From assembly GCF_008831285.2 (NCBI RefSeq), contig NC_045141.1:6993353-7055352 (forward strand): DNA of 62,000 nucleotides. Reading direction: 5' to 3'. The stretch comes from Nymphaea colorata (Eukaryota; Streptophyta; Magnoliopsida; Nymphaeales; Nymphaeaceae). This document shows, piece after piece, positions 11,849-23,309 of this stretch; position 1 is the first letter of the stretch, and each line of letters starts with the position of its first letter. The notes under the pieces are model-generated. The model searched no databases. It was not told the DNA's origin and saw nothing but the letters and a program-made list of their open reading frames with translations. The position numbers and the translations under genes were made by a program.

Positions 11849-12942
11849 TTTTCTATTATCAATGAAACTTGATCAATTACTATCAGCGAAACCAAGTAAA
11901 TTAAAATTATTTTCCTACAATGTATTAATATCTAATTTTTTTGTGCCTTGAAGATACTTCAAAACTCTGTTTGTTGTTGCAAGATGCAGCTTACTTGGCT
12001 CACTGATAGATCTAGAGATAATACTTGCTGCATTCACAATATCATGCTTGGTACTTGCGACATAAATTAAAGATCTCACTTATCTACGATGTGTTGATGC
12101 AACAACTTTCTTCTCATTGCCATTGCTGGATAGTATTTCATTCACATGCATTGGTATGCTTACTAACTTGTAATTTGACACGTTCAATCTCTTTAACAAG
12201 TCTTCAATATATGTTTCTTGAGAAAGAAAAATTTATGCATTTGCTTGTTTCACTTGAATTATGGAAAATCATTTCATCTTCTTTCGTCATAGCTTCTTTG
12301 ATTTTTTTCAACCAATCTTAGATTTGTCTTAATGTAAATCAAGTTATCCATATATAGGCAAGCAACCAAAAAATTTCCTTTGCCTTCCTTCTTCACATGC
12401 AAACATGGTTCACTTTGACTGGTTCACTTTGACTGTTTTGAAAATCATTTCAAATGAAATAATTATCTATTTTCATGTTTCAAGCTGGGGGAGTTAGCTT
12501 CAAGCTCTTTTTTGTTTGTAAACTTTTTTTTATCTCTTTCTTTCAAAAACCATATGGTTATTGAATGTAAATTTCTTCTTTCTAAAAAGCTGACTTAACA
12601 TCAAGTTTATGGGCAAACATCTTTAATTCATGAGCAGCAATAGCTAATACAATTTTTATAATTTCCATTTTGGCAACTAGAGCAAATGTTTCATTAAATC
12701 TACTCCATATTTGTTGGAATAGTCATTTGCAACTTAAGAAGCCTTATGTTTTTCGATGGAGACAACTTTATTGAATTTTGTTCTATAGTTCTATTCTAGA
12801 CCAAGAACATCTTTATTCGATGGTCTTTCTACCAATTTCGATGCATAATTTTTCTCAATTAAAGAAATTTATTCATTCATGGAAGTATTCCAAATCTCAT
12901 TTCAAACAATTTCCTCAAAAATTTATAGCTCACTAGATAAGT

Positions 12943-13121
12943 GTAACACCTCAAAAAGTTTAGTCCCGTATTAAAGATTGTGAGAGATTTTCAAGGGCTT
13001 ATAAAGGGGGTCATATTGTCCTGGTTTCTAGCCTTTTAAGGGTTGGAGCCTAAACTACTAGGGGGTGGGTTGGGATGCTCCAAACCAGAGGCCTGAGCCC
13101 AAGAGTGGGTCGGGTTGTTAT
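12943..13121. mobile_element. Short LTR-like insertion (TGTAACACC...) within copia B
   Basis: A segment starting TGTAACACCTCAAAAAGTTT interrupts the copia reading frames. It carries GTGGGTTGGG and GGGTCGGGTTG and stops near TTGTTATA. TGTAACACC is a common start of plant gypsy and TRIM LTRs. The five bases before it (ATAAG) nearly match those after it (AAAAG), which could be a one-mismatch target duplication. The right end is uncertain. Confidence 0.45.
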
Positions 13122-14832
13122 AAAAAGAGTGCAAAATCACATTCTTCACAAATTTCAAAAAGCTTTCTCACTTTCTTGGGTTATCATCTGATTCGTTTTT
13201 TGAATTCTCCATTCCAATTATGCCTTCATTTTTTCTTCATAATAAGAATTTAACAATCATTATGATGATTCTGGGTCTCAATTCTATTTGCTTGACTCAT
13301 TATTGATGATATCTGTTGAAATTATAAAGTCAAAACTTTTCTAAAGAAGTGATAAACTTTGGAAATATCAATGCCACCCAAGACTTTGAAATAATTTAAG
13401 TTTTGTTTGTACTTGAATCATGTTTCATAAAAAGTCATGTTATAAAGAGATTTCATAGTAGATCTGATTAAAATGTGATTGTAGTATTAAAAATTTCAGC
13501 TTAAAATCTATTAGAAAGTTATTTCCTTTTAACATGTTTCTTTTCATTTTAGTGATGATTCTATTAAACTTTTCAACAACTTTATTTTGCTATAGTGTTT
13601 TTTTCATTTGTTAACTCTCTTATTGCCATGCTTTTTGCAATAGTCCGAAATTCATTTAAGTAAACTCTCCACCTAGATTTGTTCTCAAGGCCTTCCATTT
13701 GAACTCATTTTTATTTTTTTTACATATAACTTTGAACTGCTTGCCCATAGGGAATGCTTCTAATGCTTATTGAAAAAAATACACTTATAACATTCTACTA
13801 AAATCATCCAAAAATAATAAAGAATAACTTTCACGTTATGGGACTCAATCTTAGTGGGTCCACAAAATATTTGCACAAACCATCTCTACTCGTTGTTTTG
13901 CAAAGAGTACACAAATGACAGCCTATGTCCAATTTTTTTTTGTTTGAATAAGTTCAAGATTTGCAATTTGGATGACCAAATTTTAAGTACCAAAGGTATA
14001 ATTTATCGATAGATTTTCCAAGGACTCATTGTCAAGGGAAAAAAATTTGAGCCATTTTTCCTTTAGCTATGGTATGGTGACTTTTCATATTTCACATTTA
14101 ACATTAGTGAAATTAAAGAATACCCTTTTTGTATGAAATGACAAACACTTAAAAGATTTTGTGCCAAACTAGGAAGATGAAAAACATTACAAACATGTTT
14201 AGTTTCGCTTGATTTGGTCTTCATAGTGATGCCTACTTTTCCTTCAACTGTTAGACATTTTCCATCTAATAAACTTACGTTTGATCAGATACTTTCTTCT
14301 AATTGAGCAAGCAATCCTAATTGCCTATCTGTTGATTACTACGCCAACTATCTAAATGCCAATGTCAAGTGACTCTTGATGAGCATCCATATAAGCGAAA
14401 AAACAAATTGATAATTTTATTCAACATTTTTCTACAATGTGCTTCATTTTTTCCATCAAACCAATAATTTTTTTTGTGAATGGTTGGAATTTTGCTAGGG
14501 GATGCATTTATACTTACAATCTTTTGATTTATACTAAAATTTTTTTGAACATATAGCAATATGACTCAAATTTGTCATTTTTCTTGTTATAGTTGAGTTA
14601 AAATTGTTTCTACCTCGTCCTCGTATTTGACCTTTGGTTATTGCCACCTCTTTCATATTGCAGCCTAAGAAAGGTTTTTCCTTCTTCAACATTTAGTTTA
14701 GGTGGAATGCTTATTCTAATGTCTTCAGGACAGACTTGGATATCTGTTTTCTATTAGATACCAAAAAATACATTAGTTCATGCAATGATAATTCAGAGTA
14801 AATCTTTCATGCTATAATAGCAGGAACAACAC

Positions 14833-15118
14833 AATTATATATAGGCGTTAGACTCCATAAAACCTTCTATCTTCAATATTATATCCAAAATTTCTGATTG
14901 GATTTATAATTTAAACAACTTGAGCAAAAGTTTTCATGTTCTCACCATACTTCAATAACGCATAAATTCTTGCAATAACATAATTATATATTGGTGCTAG
15001 ACTCTATAAAGTTTTTTATCTTCAGTATTATATCCAAAAATTCTAATCTGATTTATAATTTAAACAACTCGAGCAAAAGTTTTCATGTTCTCATCATACT
15101 TCAATAACGCATCAAATT
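14833..15118 (-). repeat. 159-bp tandem duplication in gag of element B
   Basis: AATTATATAT.GG.G.TAGACTC starts at 14,833 and 14,992. Each copy continues through TTTATAATTTAAACAACT, GAGCAAAAGTTTTCATGTTC and ACTTCAATAACGCAT. In translation the Gag motif around INQIRIFG occurs twice. The second copy stops after the ACGCAT repeat end, near 15,118. Confidence 0.9.
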
Positions 15119-15493
15119 CTCTCTAAAGAGATTGATGTTTGATCGATACAACTTTGTTGGGACCTTGAAATGCTTTTTCAAGATGATCCATTGTTCTTTT
15201 CATTTTGAAGCATTCATAGTATGTGAAATATTGAATTAGTTACACTTGGATGAAGATGAGCATTTTTTGCATTTTTCTTGCATTATTTAAACTCATTTCG
15301 CTTTGGCTGAGTCCATGAAGTCGAAGTCATATCATCAATGGATTTTTCTTATCCTTTAAGAATAAGCTCCCAAATATCTTGTTTCATTTGAACACTTGGA
15401 AAATCATAACTTTCAACCAGAATATTGGCACTTAATTTTGAGAAAATTTGAATTGGAGTTATCAGACGTTGATTCAATACCTTCTCAAACAAG

Positions 15494-15563
15494 TCTTTGA
15501 TATCGAACCTGTTGGGGCAGCAGACAGGTCTTTGATATCAAACTTGTTGGGGCAGCAGAAGTG
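15494..15563 (-). repeat. 35-bp tandem duplication across the LTR/PBS junction of element B
   Basis: TCTTTGATATC(G/A)AAC(C/T)TG followed by TTGGGGCAGCAG occurs at 15,494 and again at 15,529. Each unit contains the LTR end (minus strand ...GCCCCAACA) and the degenerate primer site (minus strand GTTTGATATCAAAGA, compare TGGTATCAGAG). The element therefore has two LTR/PBS junctions in a row. Confidence 0.85.
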
Positions 15564-15947
15564 TAGAAAGGAAAAATAAATCTAAATATGAAAACCCATA
15601 GGGAAATATGACAATACAAGGAACAGTTTTTCTAATAATGATGAACTAAATGGGTTTTTGATGAGACAAGACAAGAGGTAAATGGAGCAATGGTGGAGAT
15701 TTTTCCTCTTTTAATTTTTTTTTGACACCCGACAACCAATGACCTCCATGCCTTTATATAGGTTTTACATTGGAGGCTTTCAAGAATCTTAATTACACAC
15801 ATCATCCTCAAGGAATGCTTAGGAGACTGTAATCTCATTTTTCTAAGCATTTCACAACTTTCAAGATATTTTTTGTGGAGGTCAAGATCCTTCATCTATG
15901 CCACCATATTTATCTTTTTGTTTTGGATTTGGATTGTTTTTTTAACA
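15545..15947 (-). repeat. 5' LTR of copia element B
   Basis: This is the second LTR copy, plus strand TGTTGGGGCAGCAG... to ...TTTTTTAACA, homologous to 10,958-11,365 along its length. It lies next to the primer-site remnant, which marks it as the 5' LTR of a minus-strand element. It directly abuts the remains of copia element C. Confidence 0.85.
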
Positions 15948-17041
15948 ATTGTTCCATATTTTGCACAAATGGACATGTGAACAAATTTGTCAATGACTTG
16001 ATGTCACTATACCAAATAATGTATTTATGAACAACTCCCTAGCTCCGGTTCGACGAACTGTTCCTCATGGTAATGTCTTACATCTTTCCATCAAACATAA
16101 AAGGTACCAGTGGGTGCCTAAGTGATTTTGTAAATACATGCCAAAAGGGTGAGAAAATGCTCTCTCTCTCTCTCTCTTCAACCCTACCTCTCTTTGAAAC
16201 GACTTGATCATCTCTTAATTTCTCCCACATTCTAGTTTTTTTCTCTTGAACACCCTCCTTCACACCTTCCTCTATCGATTCTCTTGCATCCATGCGATCA
16301 ATCTTTTTGTGACCTACAATACTACAATGAAAGCATTTACCTGTCATCTTGGGTCTTGATTTGGACCTAGATTTTGATCTGTCATGTCATTTATTATGGT
16401 TATTCTGTCTGCCCCTATCTTCAATCACAAACACTTGTGATCTAGCAATACTAAGAGACTTTCTCTTTATTTCTTCATTTAGAATGTTGCAGGTAACATG
16501 CTTCATCGTTAGCACGCCATCTAGGCAGAGTTGCTCAAAGAAACAACTAAAGTCTCCCAACTATCTGCAAGAAAACTGAGCAAATCTAACTTTATTTTCA
16601 TGACTGACAACTGATTGATTATGCTCTTCACTTCATTAAAATTCTCCGACACAAGTTTCCCTTCTCTAAGTTTGAGATTTACCAATTGTCTAATCAAGAA
16701 AACCTTGTTTTCAGCTGTTTTCATCTTGTAAAGATCATGCAACTTCTGCCATAATGACTTCGCGTTTGTCTTTACGGTTACCAAATGAAAGACAATGTCA
16801 TTTAACCATTGTCTGATGGTGTCAATGGTTTTCCTGTCTAATAACTTTCATTTATCATCTGTCATATTCGTTGGTCTGTTGCTCTCAATGGGTGCATACA
16901 AATCTTTACAATAGAGCAAATGCTCCATTTTTACTTTCCGTATAGTCCAATTGTTTTTATTTAAAGAGATTATCTTAGTAGGGGTCGATTCCACCTTTCA
17001 ATAAGAATGAACACAACAAATTTACCACTCTGATAACACTT
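15948..17041 (-). pseudogene. Ty1/copia element C, gag fragment
   Basis: Minus-strand pieces at 16,784-16,521 and 16,347-16,078 match copia Gag. The first reads AKSLWQKLHDLYKMK, NKVFLIRQLVNLKLREGK, NFNEVKSIINQLS and LADSWETLVVSLSNS, a UBN2 pattern. The second begins KCFHCSIVGHKK, a zinc knuckle whose last cysteine is lost, and continues highly charged. The fragment stops at the 5' LTR of element B, with no C pol. This suggests that B, or a deletion beside it, removed the rest. This Gag differs from those of A and D. Confidence 0.8.
17028..17041 (-). other. Primer-binding site of copia element C
   Basis: The minus strand reads TGTTATCAGAG, one base different from the canonical TGGTATCAGAG, just upstream of the gag fragment. 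The LTR end ...ATTATAACA follows on the other side, so TGTTATAATTGC at 17,042 on the plus strand is the start of the LTR sequence. Confidence 0.75.
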
Positions 17042-17462
17042 TGTTATAATTGCTTTCCCCAACAAACCTGTTTCCAACTTGAAAAAGAACTCACAATATG
17101 GATATATTCTTGTAAGGACTGATTACCCCTGCAAACGAATACTTAGGAAAACAATAACCAGCCAAAAGCAACACGTAATGCTGTCATAAACACTCTCAAA
17201 CTTTAAGCATGCATATATCCAATAATTACGCAACTAACAACAGCCTTTAGCATCATAATAGCAGTCCAAATAAGCTGATTTAATAACAGGGACTGCACTA
17301 AACTACTGAAAATAAAAAATCACTCGGCTGCTAGAATAAGGTCAAGTTTGCAACACAAATACTGTAGTAATATGTCAAAAACATATGCTCGATAATGCAT
17401 AAAAAAGAGACACCAATATATGTAGAAAACCCTCAAATAATTGGGTAAAAAACTATGGGCAA
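17042..17462 (-). repeat. Probable 5' LTR of copia element C
   Basis: It starts TGTTATAATTGC next to the primer site. Its far end was not located and no second copy exists in the window, so only the junction with the primer site supports the call. Confidence 0.45.
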
Positions 17463-17491
17463 GATATATATATATATATATATATACATAT

Positions 17492-17527
<36 letters not shown>
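17463..17527. repeat. (TA)n microsatellite with CATA interruptions
   Basis: Two (TA)n runs are separated by CATATATACATACA. The tract sits within or at the edge of the presumed LTR of element C. Confidence 0.9.
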
Positions 17528-17857
17528 CAAAGAGGAAATACAACAACATCAATATGTGTTGTTCTTCTAGTAAAGAATAGCATAAATCAACTTAAAGAAT
17601 GAATGTATAAGAAAACTACAAGAAAAAAATCACCGCCTATTCTTCTTTCCTCTCTTGTTTTCTTCACTTTCTCTATTTGCAATTGCACCCACACAGGAGC
17701 ACAAACCCATAGCCATGTTCTTCTTCCTCCTTCCTTCTCCCTTCCTTCACCATTGGCACACACATACCATTGCCTTCTTGCTGGTTTTAGAGAGCATTCA
17801 ACAAGGGCGCTCGTTTCCCCTTTTTTTCTTTTCTAAACGGTGGAGAGAGTAGGGCAC
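17528..17857. other. Gene-free, pyrimidine-rich stretch
   Basis: The sequence is CT-rich with many TTC/CTT runs, which open frames by composition. No family is recognisable. Confidence 0.4.
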
Positions 17858-18231
17858 CATCGGGTGTTGTCACAAACCTATCATAGCCCAAGCTGAGAAC
17901 AGTCGGCAGAGTGGTCGAGGCTGGCTGGGATAACAACAAGGAGTAAACTGGCTGGGATCACAACGAAGGAGTACAGCCAGAGCCTAGACCACATCAAGGT
18001 TGAGCGAAGGTCAACGACTGAGCAAAAAGAGCTAGGGCCAAAGGAGCCCACGGCCCAGCGCATGGCCGTAGAAGGCCGACAAACGAAGAAGGCCCATGCT
18101 AGATGGAGAGCACCTTGTGTGGTTCGGCAGTACATGGTCAAACCAAGGAAGAAGAGGCTGCCATAGGGCGTGCAACCAGCAAAGGGCGTCAACCCAGGGA
18201 GAGGGCGCCAGCCCGACTCAAGAAGAGGAAG

Positions 18232-20298
18232 AGTGCCAGGCCAAGGAAGACCAACTGAGAGAGGATAACCCCAGACAATAGGACCCGACTGTTAACTATG
18301 ATGATAAGTTCACGTCTACATCCCAGAAGAAGACCAACGCAAGCAGCCTAGGGGAAACAAACAGCGAGCAGCCGAAGGGTGGCCACCACGACAGGCATTC
18401 AGGCCAGGCAGCCTCAACAAGAACAGACCAAGCAGAGCTAGCTTTAAGCACGGCAGAGGGTCTAGAAGCCAAGACCTGGCAGCAGGGTTAGGTAGACAGA
18501 GCAGGTGCGGAACAGAGGCAGGACACATGACAACATGTGTCCAAACCCGAGACTAGTAGTATTAGTGCCCGAGACTTAGGCAGGTCTGTCTTAGTTTGTT
18601 TATTAGATAGGTGAGTCGATTTTATTTTAAGTTGAGTCTAGTCATTAAATCCATCTCAGTCTCAACCAGTTGAGCCTTAGTGTCTCGGTTCACTGTTAGA
18701 ACCGGTTTGTCATTTCTATAAATACTCTTGTAGCTCTTTTTTGAGGGCTTATTTTTGCGGAATTATGCTTTTGAATATGAAATAGAAATTGCTTGAGACT
18801 GTCTCTCTCTTTCCCACCCATGTGATGTGTATTCCCCTATCGTGGAGGTGGTGTACAAACACTTTATACGCTGTGGTTCTGCCAAAAGTGAAGACGGAGA
18901 TCGATGGCGGTGGTGGTTGCCGAAAAACTACCATTGAAGGCAACATCATACGCGTTTCCCCAAAGCATTTGCAAGCTCCCGCATGGTGCAGCCTCCCTTG
19001 ATCACGAAGGGTAGTTTGAGGCCGGTGGAGATCTCGGGAAGACATGGATAAGATTGGGTTGTGGTTCTGCCCGACTAGTACCTTCGTGACGACAATTCGA
19101 CGGCGTGAGAAAAGGTTGGTACCGAAAGGTTATCCCGGTCCCATCCCTCTCGCTGTACTTAGATTAGGTTGAAACTGACCCTAGTCAGCTAGTTTCCTCC
19201 CCGGGCACATCAGGAAGAAGGTTAGCCGGAAAGGTAGGCAGATTCCAAGTCGTGGTGAGCTTTGTGAGGCGTGGCTCTAGTAGGTTGCTATCCCCCTGTA
19301 GGATCCAGGGAGTGAGTGATCGGAAAGGTTGGCTAAGCTATAGCTCGCCGGTTCATGTAGGGAGTAAAACCAAGTGGAAAGAGGCGGTTGCTACCGGTAT
19401 ACTGCCAGTAGCGATTGCAACGGACCGTTGGCGGAGCCAAGTGCTGAGCCCGCGCGGCATTCAAAGCACTCTCAACCAAAGCCGAGAGTCGTGCCGTGCT
19501 TGGAGAGGTGTTGCGAAGACAAATAGCAGCATAGAAAGAATTGCCCGGCGACAAGCTGTCCAATGGGCCAAGAACCAACCTCATCTGACTACGGATGTCT
19601 GAGAATCATGAGTGGCCCGAACTCACTCATTCGGCGGCCGAAGGAATGGCCGCTGCTCACTTTCTAGCGACCCCTTCAAGTTCCCCTACCAATTTCTAAA
19701 TCTACCCTTGGAGTTAATTCCAACAATAAGGGGATTCAAAATTGAGAAGGGCAAAATCATCAATTGATGTGGCATTAACCACCTTGGCACGGACGAGGAG
19801 GACATTAACTCCGAAAATCATTCCCGAGCTCCTCGGTTGACCAAGCCATGCATTCATTCCTACAGCCCGCCATCTAACCGTCCCTCCTTCCACGTGTCAA
19901 CATTGTGGGGCCCAAGCCCTTCGAGTCCCAAGTTTGCATTTAAGGTAAGTCTTAACTTTTCCTTGCTAATCTCTCCCTTCTTAGCCTTCAATTCCCTCCT
20001 CCTCATCTGAGCGAGGCCTTAACTCACCTCGCAAGCTCCCCCCTTCTTGGTAACCCCCCTCCATGCTTTAACTCCCTCTCGTAATTCCCTCATCTCATTA
20101 ACTCTCTCTCGTAGTCACCAAGCCCCTTTACTCCCAATGGTTTCCCAAGCCTTGGTCAACCCTCCTATTCCCTAGTCGAGCCATAACTACCCTCTTAAAC
20201 CCCCTCGCAATCCCAACCTTGGCCTTAACTTGCCACTAATCCCTCTTCTCCTCCTTGACCTAGCTCCCATAACCTAAACCTAGCCGAACTCAAAAGAT
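18232..20298 (+). repeat. Large tandem duplication, unit A (2,067 bp)
   Basis: The unit starts AGTGCCAGGCCAAGGAAGAC. It is followed directly by a second copy beginning AGTGCCAGGCTAAGGAAGAC. The two match along their full length, for instance AGCCGAAGGGTGGCCACCAC, GAACCGGTTTGTCATTTC and GGAAGAAGGTTAGCCGGAAA, with scattered substitutions. Unit A lacks ~115 bp present in unit B after GAGGCAGGAC, and at that point carries ACATGACAACATGT instead. It has ~30 bp extra near 19,912. Confidence 0.9.
18715..18724 (+). promoter_or_regulatory. TATA box in unit A
   Basis: TCTATAAATA is preceded by GAACCGGTTTGTC and followed by a CT/TG-rich leader. The same box occurs at the matching place in unit B. The fit to a plant RNA polymerase II TATA box is good, but transcription is inferred, not shown. 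Confidence 0.5.
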
Positions 20299-22470
20299 AG
20301 TGCCAGGCTAAGGAAGACTGTCTGAGAGAGGTTAACGCCAAACAATAGGACCCGGCTGTTAACTATGAGGATAAGTTCATGTCTACATCCCTGAAGAAGA
20401 CCAATGCAAGCAGCTTATGGGAGACAGACAGCGAGCAGCCGAAGGGTGGCCACCACGGCAGGTACTCAAGCCAGGCAGCCTCAACATGAACAGACCAAGC
20501 AGAGCCAGCCTTAAGCTCGGCAGAGGGTCTAGAAGCCAAGACTCGGTAGCAGGGTTAGGGAGACAGAGCAGGTGCGGAACAGAGGCAGGACAAAGGACAG
20601 AAAAGTTAGCATCAGTCCCGCATGGTCAAGGCCGACAGGAGGTAGCACTCAAACATGGAATGCAGACAGTTTGAGCACCAGACCTAGTTGAGCCAGTGGA
20701 ACCCAGACCCAGGTCTAGTCCAAACCCGAGTCCGTCGTGGTAGATAGGATCGAGTCTAATAGTATTAGCGCCCAAGATTTAGGCAAGTCCATCTCGGTTT
20801 GTTTATTAGATAGGTGAGTCGATTTTATTTTAAGTTGAGTCTAATCATGAAATCCGTCTCAGTCTCAGTCAGTCGAGTATTAGTGTCTCGGTTCACTGTT
20901 AGAACCGGTTTGTCATTTCTATAAATACTCTTATAGCTCCTTTTTGCAGGATTATGCTTTTGAATATGAAATAGCAATTACTTGATATTGTCTCTTTCTT
21001 TCCCACCCATGTGGTGTATATTCCCCCACCATGGAGGTGGTGTACAAACACTTTGTGGGCCGTGGTACTGTCCAAAGTGAAGGCGGAGATTGACGACGGT
21101 GGTGGTTGCCGGAAAACTACCATTGAAGCTGGCAACCTATGCATTTCTCCAAAGCATTTGCAAGCTCCCGCACGGTGCTGCCTTCTTTGATCACAAAGGG
21201 AGGTTTGAGGCTGGTGGAGATCTCAGGAAGACGTGGAGAAGATTAGGTCGTGGTTCTGCCTGACTAGTACCCTCGTGATGACAATCCGGCGGCATGGGAA
21301 AAGGTTGGTACCGAAAGCTTCTCCCAATCTCATCCCTCTCACTGTACTTAGACTAGGTTGAAACCGACCCTAGTAAGCTAGTTTTCTCCCCGGACACATC
21401 AGGAAGAAGGTTAGCCGGAAAGGTAGGCAGATTCCAAGTCGTGGAGAGCTTTGTGAGGTGTGGCCCTAGTAGGTTGCTCTCCCCCTGTAGGATCCAGGGA
21501 GTGAGTGATCCAAAAGGTCGGCTAAGCTATAGCTAGTCGGTTCGCATACGAAGTAAAAACAAGTGGAAAGTGGCGGTTGCTGCCGGTAGACGGCCATTAG
21601 CAATTGCAACGGACCCTTGGCGGAGCCAAGCGCTGAGCCCGTGCGACATTAAAAGCACTCTCAACCAACGTCGAGAGTGGTGCCGTGCTTGGAGAGCTGC
21701 TGCGAAGAAAAATAGCAGCATAGAAAGAATTGCCCGGCGACAAGCGGTCCAACGGGCCAAGAACCAACCTCATCCGACTACGGACGGCTGAGAATCATGA
21801 GTGGCCCGAAATCATTCGGCGGCCGAAGGAATGGCCGCTGCTCACTTTCTAGCGACTCCTTCGAGTTCCCCTACCAATTTCCGAATCTACCCTTAGAGTT
21901 AATTCCAACAATAAGGGAATTCAAAATCGAGGAGCGCAGAATCATCACTCGATGTGGCATTAATCACCTTGGCGCGGATGAGGAGGACATTAACTCCGGA
22001 AATCATTCCCGAGCTCCTTGGTTGACCAAGCCATGCATTCATTCCTACAGCCCGCCATCTCAACCGTCCCTCCTGCCACGTGTCAACATCATGGGGCCAT
22101 TTAAGGTAAGCCTTGAGTTCTCCTCGCTAATCTCTCCCTTCTTCCTTGTAACCCTTCTTAGCCTTCAATTCCCTCCTCCTCATCCGAGCCAGGCCTTAAC
22201 TCACGTCGCAAGCTCCCCCCTCTCTTTGTGACCCCCCTCTAAGCTTTAACTCCCTCTCGTAATGCCCTCATCTCATTAACTCTCTCGTAGTCACCAAACC
22301 CCTTATCTCCCAATGGTTTCCCAAGCCTTGGTCAACCCTTCTATTCCCTAGTTTAGGCATAACTACCCTCTTAACCCCCCCTCGCAATCCCAATTGTGGC
22401 CTTAACTCGCCATTAATCCCTCTTCACCTCCTTGACCCAGCTCCCATAACCTAAACCTAGCCCGAGTCTC
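20299..22470 (+). repeat. Large tandem duplication, unit B (~2.17 kb)
   Basis: Second copy of the unit, ending near 22,470 after CCTAAACCTAGCC. Its internal order is the same as in unit A, including the TATA box, the GGTACCGAAAG segment and the CCCTC-rich tail with repeated AACTCCCTC. At its end stands CCCGAGTCTC, which resembles CCCGACTCAAG just before unit A and CCGAACTCAAAAG at the A/B junction. This suggests unequal exchange between short similar sequences. Frames such as 21,797-22,231 are open by chance and are not kept in unit A. Confidence 0.9.
20918..20927 (+). promoter_or_regulatory. TATA box in unit B
   Basis: TCTATAAATA again follows GAACCGGTTTGTC. It is preserved in both units although flanking bases differ. 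That is consistent with a functional promoter before the duplication, or simply with recency. Confidence 0.5.
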
Positions 22471-22774
22471 CTAGGTTAACCCGCTTGGCCAATCCTCACC
22501 CACTCCTCAGCCCTCCCTGGGCACCCTTTGCCTCCCTAGTCCCCTTGGCCTTTCTAATCTCTAAGCACATCAAGAATAAGAAGGCCAAGAAACCGTCTTT
22601 ACCATAGTACTCCTTCACCTACACCGAGCTCATCCCTCATCCCGAGCTTGGCTTCCTTACCTCAGAGTCTCGTAGTTAGGCACCCTCTGAGGATTGTTCA
22701 TGTCCGGCTGCGTATGACCCGCAGTCCTTAGTCACCACCCATCATCACCATCTTCTTCGGCCTGGCGAACCAAA

Positions 22775-22905
22775 TCCTTACGGCATCCACGTCACCCTCG
22801 ACCAGGCGGGTCAAGCCCTCCAGCCTTGACAGGCGTCATCCTTGGCCAGGCGGGCCGTGTCCCAGCGGTGCCCTCGTCTCCCTCGGCCAAGCGGCTCGAG
22901 CTCCA
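22775..22905 (+). repeat. Short imperfect repeats with GGCCAGGCGGG core
   Basis: Four related pieces, each like CCTCGGCCAGGCGGGTC, occur about 20 to 40 bp apart (near 22,780, 22,797, 22,838 and 22,878). No function is evident. Confidence 0.5.
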
Positions 22906-23309
22906 CGCCATCTTCTGCGCAGCAGGCACCGTCATCTCCAACAGCTTCCGCATCCCCCTTCACCATCCATCCATTTTCACGGCCGACACTCAGAGGTCGG
23001 TAATTCTTTATTTTTGTAAGTCTGTTGTTTGTATTGTTAAGTGAGTCGTGAGTAGATTTTGTGCCCCTCACAGTTGTTTTAGCCTACCCCCTTAGTCCTC
23101 TGTAGTACGGTTAACCCGGGATTGGGAATACCAGACCCGTATCCTCGTCCTAGGGTAGTGTCAAGCTGGGGTCATTAATCCGGCAGGGTCGTAGTGTAAT
23201 AGATTTTCTCTTAGTCTAGTTTTGGTCTTAGGCTACCCCGAGAGGTCTTGGGATAGGAATTGGCTTAGGTCAGCGGTTTCACGGGCTCCAGGGTCCTGGT
23301 TCCTGACAG

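Larger units (their letters stand above)
11390..15440 (-). pseudogene. copia B gag-pol pseudogene
   Basis: On the minus strand a Gag-like segment near 15,200-14,650 reads GPNKVVSIKHQSL, EFDALLKYDENM and INQIRIFGYNTEDKK. A protease-region trace near 14,365 reads WHLDSW. Integrase-to-RT sequence follows, including NYRTKFNKVVSIEKHKAS near 12,790 and AHELKMFAHKLDVKSAF near 12,620, the RT segment preceding the YVDD region. RNase H traces (SSIEVEHSSYY, then LRRILANFTKNKK) lie near 11,690-11,620. These are copia hallmarks, but stops and frame changes occur every few dozen codons, so nothing translatable remains. Confidence 0.8.
10958..15947 (-). mobile_element. Ty1/copia LTR retrotransposon B, decayed
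   Basis: Two direct copies of a ~405-bp sequence starting TGTTGGG lie at 10,958 and 15,545 and bracket copia coding remnants read on the minus strand. Beside the left copy sits a purine tract (minus strand AAATTAAAGGGGG), and beside the right copy a degenerate tRNA-Met primer site. These fix the orientation: 5' LTR at the right, 3' LTR at the left. The order on the minus strand is Gag, protease, integrase, RT, RNase H. Stops and frameshifts are dense, a ~180-bp foreign segment sits at about 12,943-13,121, and three short tandem duplications occur inside. No target duplication was visible at the two outer ends. Confidence 0.85.
17858..23309 (+). mobile_element. Non-coding GC-rich LTR-element-like region
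   Basis: A ~5.4-kb GC-richer region stands out from its AT-rich surroundings. It begins TGTTGTCACAAACC and, at about 23,309, closes with TTCCTGACA, possible TG...CA limits. It carries TATA-box promoters (18,715 and 20,918), splice-donor-like AAGGTAAG sequences (about 19,942 and 22,106), and no recognisable coding domain. A large tandem duplication occupies most of it. It could be a solo LTR of a large gypsy element, or a LARD-type non-autonomous element. The limits are tentative, and no second LTR copy or primer site was found. Confidence 0.4.

Noticed and set aside
21797-22231. 144-codon frame in duplication unit B
   Set aside because: Not kept in the almost identical unit A, so not under coding constraint.
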